Part shown: piece by piece, positions 6,548-9,795 of the stretch
Position numbering within the stretch: position 1 is the first letter of the stretch
How the letters are laid out: each line of letters starts with the position of its first letter
Program-made: the position numbers and the translations under genes
The notes under the pieces: generated by a model
Told to the model about the DNA's origin: nothing
Database searches by the model: none
Seen by the model: only the letters and a program-made list of their open reading frames with translations
From: JAZQNF01 sp045641505
GTDB lineage: Bacteria; Bacillota; Clostridia; Lachnospirales; Bianqueaceae
Direction: 5' to 3'
Length of the DNA stretch: 9,795 bases
NCBI GenBank assembly: GCA_045641505.1
Contig: JAZUHB010000118.1
Location: 1-9,795 of the forward strand

Positions 6548-8296
6548 ATGAACTCGGAATGGAATCTCAAGGTGCTGTATGACGGGCTGGACGATCCCCG
6601 CTACGCGGCGGACCTCGAAAGCTGGAAGACCGCGCAGAAGGAGCTGGACGCGCTGGTCTTCGGCGACTCGACGGTCGACGCGGCCTTCGTGGAGAAGCTT
6701 CTGCTCGCGATGGAGGAGTGCGCGGTCCTGGAAAGCCGCCTCTTCAATTTCGTGAGCCTCAGCTCCTCCGCGGACACGGAAAACGGCGATCTGATGGCGG
6801 CGATGGCAAAGCTCTCGCAGATCGGTGCGGAGGGAGCGGCGGCCCAGGCGGCCTCCGCGAAGCTCCTGGCGATGGTGGAGGACCCCGACGCGATGGCGGC
6901 GGAGAGCCCCGTGATCCGCGAATACACGGCCCTCATCCGCGACGCGCGCCGTCAGGCGACGCACCTGATGTCCAACGAGGAGGAGGCCCTCGCTTCCGCC
7001 CTCGATACGAACGGCGCGAGCGGCTGGAGCAAGCTGCAGTCCTATCTGACCTCGACGCTCGAGGTCGAATACCGCGGCGAGACCGTGACGCTCTCCGAGA
7101 TCCGAAATCTCGCCCAGTCTCCGGACCGGGACGTCCGCCGCGATGCCTACGAGGCCGAGCTCCGGGCCTACAGGAAGGCCGAGGACGCGGTCGCGTTCGC
7201 GCTGAACAACATCAAGGGACAGGTCACCTATCTGGCCGAACGCCGTAACTTCGCGTCGCCCCTGGCCGAGGCGCTGGAGCAGTCCCACATGAGCCGCGAG
7301 ACCCTCGACGCGATGCTTTCGGCTGTGCAGGACTACCTGCCCATCTTCCGCAAGTACCTCCGCAAGAAGGGCGAGCTCCTGGGCTACAAGAACGGTCTGC
7401 CCTGGTTCGAGCTCTACGCGCCGCTCGGCGAGAACGCCCGGCGCTTCACCGCGGAGGAGTGCCGCGATTACCTGCTCGGCGTGTTCGGTGACATTTCGCC
7501 CGACATCGCCGCCGTGATGCGCGACGCCTTCGAAAACGAGTGGATCGATTTCTATCCCCGGAGCGGCAAGGAGGGCGGCGCCTTCGACTGCGGCATCCCC
7601 GAGATCAAGCAGAGCCGCATCCTGACCAACTTCGACGGCAGCTTCGACGCGGTCGACACGCTCGCCCATGAGCTCGGCCACGCCTTCCATGACCGTCAGG
7701 TGGAGAACGAGCGGCCGCTGAACACGGGCTATCCGATGCCCGTGGCCGAGACCGCGTCCACCTTCGACGAGATCTGCCTGCGCGCCTACGCGACCGAGCA
7801 CGCCGCCTCGAAGGAGGAGGAGCTTTCTCTGCTCGAGGCGGAGATCAGCGGCTCCTGCGCCTGCGTGGTGGATATCTATTCGCGCTACCTCTTCGAGACC
7901 GCGGTCTTCGAGCAGAGCCGCGACTCCTTCCTGATGGCGGACGACCTTTGCCGCATCATGCTGGAGTGCCAGGACGCCTCCTACGGCGACGGCCTGGATC
8001 CCGAGTTCCGTCACCCCTACATGTGGCTGTGCAAGAGTCATTACTACATCTCCGGCCTCAGCTTCTACAACTTCCCCTACACCTTCGGCGAGCTCTTCGC
8101 GCAGGGCCTCTACGCCCTCTACCGGGAGGATCCCGCGGGCTTCATGGTCAAATACAAGGAAATGCTCCGCACCACGCCGGTCCATACGATGGAGGAGAAC
8201 GGCGCGATGATGGGCGTCGATCTGACCAAGAAGGAATTCTGGGAGAAGAGCCTGGCGAATATCGCGAAGAAAATCGAGAAGTTCCTGGCGATCTGA
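6548..8296 (+). CDS. pepF: M3-family oligoendopeptidase (PepF type)
   Basis: 582-residue zinc metallopeptidase of family M3, PepF/M3B branch, which cuts short peptides in the cytoplasm. The N-terminal half is helical and typical of oligopeptidase F. The catalytic domain holds H-E-L-G-H at residues 374-378: His374 and His378 bind zinc, Glu375 is the general base. The downstream P-V-A-E-T-A-S-T-F-D-E places the third ligand at Glu401. The segment Y-N-F-P-Y-T-F-G-E-L-F-A-Q-G-L-Y near 515-530 is also typical. Length is close to the family norm of about 600. AAAGGAG at 6535-6541 overlaps the stop of the preceding gene and sets the start 12 bp after it. In the operon it supplies the endopeptidase step above the S33 enzyme and the dipeptidase. 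Confidence 0.96.
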   Translation: MNSEWNLKVLYDGLDDPRYAADLESWKTAQKELDALVFGDSTVDAAFVEKLLLAMEECAVLESRLFNFVSLSSSADTENGDLMAAMAKLSQIGAEGAAAQAASAKLLAMVEDPDAMAAESPVIREYTALIRDARRQATHLMSNEEEALASALDTNGASGWSKLQSYLTSTLEVEYRGETVTLSEIRNLAQSPDRDVRRDAYEAELRAYRKAEDAVAFALNNIKGQVTYLAERRNFASPLAEALEQSHMSRETLDAMLSAVQDYLPIFRKYLRKKGELLGYKNGLPWFELYAPLGENARRFTAEECRDYLLGVFGDISPDIAAVMRDAFENEWIDFYPRSGKEGGAFDCGIPEIKQSRILTNFDGSFDAVDTLAHELGHAFHDRQVENERPLNTGYPMPVAETASTFDEICLRAYATEHAASKEEELSLLEAEISGSCACVVDIYSRYLFETAVFEQSRDSFLMADDLCRIMLECQDASYGDGLDPEFRHPYMWLCKSHYYISGLSFYNFPYTFGELFAQGLYALYREDPAGFMVKYKEMLRTTPVHTMEENGAMMGVDLTKKEFWEKSLANIAKKIEKFLAI

Positions 8297-8299
8297 GCG

Positions 8300-8851
8300 A
8301 TGGAAGAAGAAAAGAATCTGTGGATAGCCGCGGCCAGGGAGGCCGGCTTCGAGCAGGCGGTCCTCGCGGATCCGGCGCTGCTTAGCCCGGATCCCCGCGT
8401 GCGGGAGGCCTGCGCCGCGGACCGCTGCGGCGCGTACGGAAAGAACTGGACCTGCCCGCCGGCGGTCGGGACCCTCGGGGAATGCGCGGAGCGGCTCCGC
8501 TCCTTCGGCGCCTGCCTGCTGGTCCAGACCGTCTATCCGCTGGAAAAGAAGATCGACACGAAGGGCTACCGCGCGGCGGAGGAGCTCCACCGGAAGCGTC
8601 TGGGAGAGCTGGGCGCGAAGCTTCGCGGGGACTTCCCCGGGGCGCTCGTCCTGGGCGCGGGCGGCTGCCGGGTCTGCCCGGTCTGCGCCTGTCCGGAGCC
8701 CTGCCGCGCGCCGGAAAAGGCCCAGTCCTCGATGGAGGCCTACGGGCTCTTCGTGACGAAGGTCTGCCGCGACGCGGGGCTCGCGTACTATTACGGTCCG
8801 AAAACCATCGCCTATACGGGATGTATTCTGTTCGGTAATAAGGAGGAATGA
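8300..8851 (+). CDS. DUF2284 cysteine-rich putative metal-binding protein
   Basis: 183-residue protein matching the DUF2284 pattern of predicted metal-binding proteins. Cysteines fall in two groups: Cys38, Cys43 and Cys52 in C-A-A-D-R-C-G-A-Y-G-K-N-W-T-C-P-P, and Cys123, 126, 129, 131 and 135 in C-R-V-C-P-V-C-A-C-P-E-P-C. The spacing of the second group resembles an iron-sulfur or zinc site. A conserved-looking tail M-E-A-Y-G-L-F-V-T-K-V follows. The biochemical function of the family is not established. The gene starts 3 bp after pepF with no clear Shine-Dalgarno sequence, so it probably depends on translation of pepF. It runs directly into the DUF362 gene. Family recognition is from memory of the cysteine pattern; the bound metal is unknown. 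Confidence 0.82.
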   Translation: MEEEKNLWIAAAREAGFEQAVLADPALLSPDPRVREACAADRCGAYGKNWTCPPAVGTLGECAERLRSFGACLLVQTVYPLEKKIDTKGYRAAEELHRKRLGELGAKLRGDFPGALVLGAGGCRVCPVCACPEPCRAPEKAQSSMEAYGLFVTKVCRDAGLAYYYGPKTIAYTGCILFGNKEE

Positions 8852-8853
8852 AG
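8841..8853 (+). promoter_or_regulatory. Ribosome binding site deciding the DUF362 start
   Basis: AGGAGG at 8841-8846 lies 7 nt before the ATG at 8854 but only 1 nt before the ATG at 8848. Normal spacing therefore favours 8854, giving a 2-bp gap after the preceding stop rather than a 4-bp ATGA overlap. Confidence 0.8.
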
Positions 8854-9735
8854 ATGAAAGCAAAGGTATATTTCACCCGGGAGATCACGCCGGAAAACGT
8901 GCTCCGGCTCTATGAGGCCCTGGGAAAGGAGCTTCCCGGCAAGGTGGCCGTGAAGGTCCATTCCGGCGAGAAGGGCAATCAGAATTTCCTGCGTCCTGAG
9001 TTCTGGAAGCCGATGGTGGAGCGGGTCGGCGGCACCGTGGTCGAGTGCAACACGGCCTACACCGGCACCCGCAACAAGACGAAGAAGCATTGGAAGCTGA
9101 TCGAGTATCACGGCTGGAGCAGCGCGTTTCCGGTGGATCTGCTGGACGCGGAGGGCCCGGATCTGGAGCTTCCGATCCCGGACGGCAAGGTCATCCAAAA
9201 GGACCTGGTAGGCAGGCATCTGGCCGATTATGAGTCGCTGCTCGTGCTTTCCCATTTCAAGGGGCATCCCATGGGCGGCTACGGCGGAGCACTGAAGCAG
9301 CTCTCCATCGGCTGCGCCTCGAGCGCCGGCAAATGCTGGATTCATACGGCCGGCCGCACCCGCGACCAGCGCCTCGTCTGGTTCCGCACCGCGCCCCAGG
9401 ACCGCTTCCTCGAGGCGATGGCGGACGCGGCGAGCGCCGTCGTGAAGCACTTCGGCGGGAACGCCGTCTATGTGAACGTGATGAAGAATCTTTCCGTGGA
9501 CTGCGACTGCTGCGCCGTGGCCGAGAACCCCTGCATGCAGGACATCGGCATCCTGGTCTCCGATGACCCGGTCGCCGTGGATCAGGCCTGTCTGGACCTG
9601 GTCTATGCCGCGAAGGACGACCCCGGCCAGGCCCATATGCTGGAACGGATCGAGAGCCGTCACGGTATCCATACGATCGAGGCCGCCGCGGAGCTCGGTG
9701 TCGGCTCCCGTGAATACGAGCTGATCGAGCTGTAA
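8854..9735 (+). CDS. DUF362 domain protein
   Basis: 293-residue protein resembling DUF362 proteins of anaerobic Firmicutes. Typical stretches are V-A-V-K-V-H-S-G-E-K-G-N (residues 31-42), H-F-K-G-H-P-M-G-G-Y-G-G-A-L-K (134-148), V-Y-V-N-V-M-K-N-L-S-V-D-C-D-C-C (205-220) and I-G-I-L-V-S-D-D-P-V-A-V-D-Q-A-C (231-246). The cysteines are Cys65, 154, 161, 217, 219, 220, 227 and 246. The 217-227 cluster, C-D-C-C followed by C, is a plausible metal or iron-sulfur ligand set, but no classic ferredoxin CxxCxxCxxxCP motif is present. Some DUF362 proteins carry fused ferredoxin domains; this one does not. The role is unknown. It is the last gene of the operon, almost fused to the DUF2284 gene, so the two products may work together. 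Confidence 0.85.
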   Translation: MKAKVYFTREITPENVLRLYEALGKELPGKVAVKVHSGEKGNQNFLRPEFWKPMVERVGGTVVECNTAYTGTRNKTKKHWKLIEYHGWSSAFPVDLLDAEGPDLELPIPDGKVIQKDLVGRHLADYESLLVLSHFKGHPMGGYGGALKQLSIGCASSAGKCWIHTAGRTRDQRLVWFRTAPQDRFLEAMADAASAVVKHFGGNAVYVNVMKNLSVDCDCCAVAENPCMQDIGILVSDDPVAVDQACLDLVYAAKDDPGQAHMLERIESRHGIHTIEAAAELGVGSREYELIEL

Positions 9736-9740
9736 GCACA

Positions 9741-9778
9741 AAAAAAGAACGCGGCCGGTGGAGGGGCCTGTTTGCGTT
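9741..9778 (-). terminator. Possible intrinsic terminator of a converging gene
   Basis: Read on the minus strand, AACGC (9778-9774) and GGCC (9768-9765) can pair with GGCC (9756-9753) and GCGTT (9752-9748). A seven-base T-run follows (bases 9746-9740 on the + strand are A). The stem has a 5-nt asymmetric bulge, so it is weaker than the other two terminators here. On the + strand the hairpin has no T-run, so it is not a convincing end for the operon. Confidence 0.35.
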
Positions 9779-9795
9779 TGGTCCGTTCCATAGGG

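Noticed and set aside
8848..8850. ATG at 8848 as the DUF362 start, giving an ATGA overlap
   Set aside because: Only 1 nt separates it from AGGAGG, too close for normal initiation; the ATG at 8854 has 7-nt spacing.
5174..8863. 1229-codon open frame on the minus strand
   Set aside because: Same codon-bias effect, lying opposite the AraM, PepF and DUF2284 genes, all of which have clear motifs. The antisense translation is compositionally odd (rich in Arg, Ala, Leu, Val, His) and has no recognisable domain.
8812..9741. 309-codon open frame on the minus strand opposite the DUF362 gene
   Set aside because: The sense frame has family motifs and an ideal ribosome binding site; the antisense frame is another shadow of GC-rich codon use.
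9748..9778. Forward-strand intrinsic terminator after the DUF362 gene
   Set aside because: The hairpin has a 5-nt bulge and is followed by TTGGTCCG rather than a T-run, so it lacks the second half of an intrinsic terminator on the + strand.

Overview
This window looks like a piece of chromosome from a GC-rich, Gram-positive anaerobe, most likely an uncultured gut Clostridia-type Firmicute. The support is a sortase-anchored Cna_B surface protein, strong AGGAGG-type ribosome binding sites, a MerR/TipAS regulator, PepF- and PepD-type cytoplasmic peptidases and an AraM-type dehydrogenase. No rRNA, tRNA, CRISPR array, insertion sequence or phage gene was seen. All nine genes are on the + strand and the window is densely coding.

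Region 1 (1-1163): the 3' end of a cell-wall-anchored adhesin-like protein built from Cna_B domains with a 312-bp period. It ends in an LPPTG sorting signal, and a strong intrinsic terminator follows. The last, membrane-proximal domain has diverged and appears to have lost all three residues of the intramolecular isopeptide bond.

Region 2 (1164-1991): a single-gene unit encoding a MerR-family regulator with a C-terminal TipAS ligand-binding domain. Its promoter is a textbook MerR promoter: -35 and -10 boxes 19 bp apart with a 15-bp inverted repeat in the spacer. Inside the gene, a consensus Shine-Dalgarno sequence precedes an in-frame ATG at the domain boundary, as in Streptomyces tipA, where it yields a free ligand-binding domain. 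An intrinsic terminator closes the unit.

Region 3 (1992-9735): seven closely spaced genes (gaps of 2-24 bp), most likely one operon. In order: C69 dipeptidase (PepD-like), S33 prolyl-aminopeptidase-like hydrolase, class I SAM methyltransferase, glycerol-1-phosphate dehydrogenase (AraM/EgsA type), M3 oligoendopeptidase (PepF type), DUF2284 cysteine-rich protein, DUF362 protein. The three peptidases could together degrade cytoplasmic peptides: PepF cuts oligopeptides, the S33 enzyme removes N-terminal residues, and the dipeptidase finishes. Why a glycerol-phosphate dehydrogenase, a methyltransferase and two cysteine-rich putative metal proteins share the transcript is unknown, and this is the most open biological question here.

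Region 4 (9736-9795): 60 bp without a gene. It holds an imperfect hairpin followed by a T-run on the minus strand, possibly the terminator of a converging gene outside the window.
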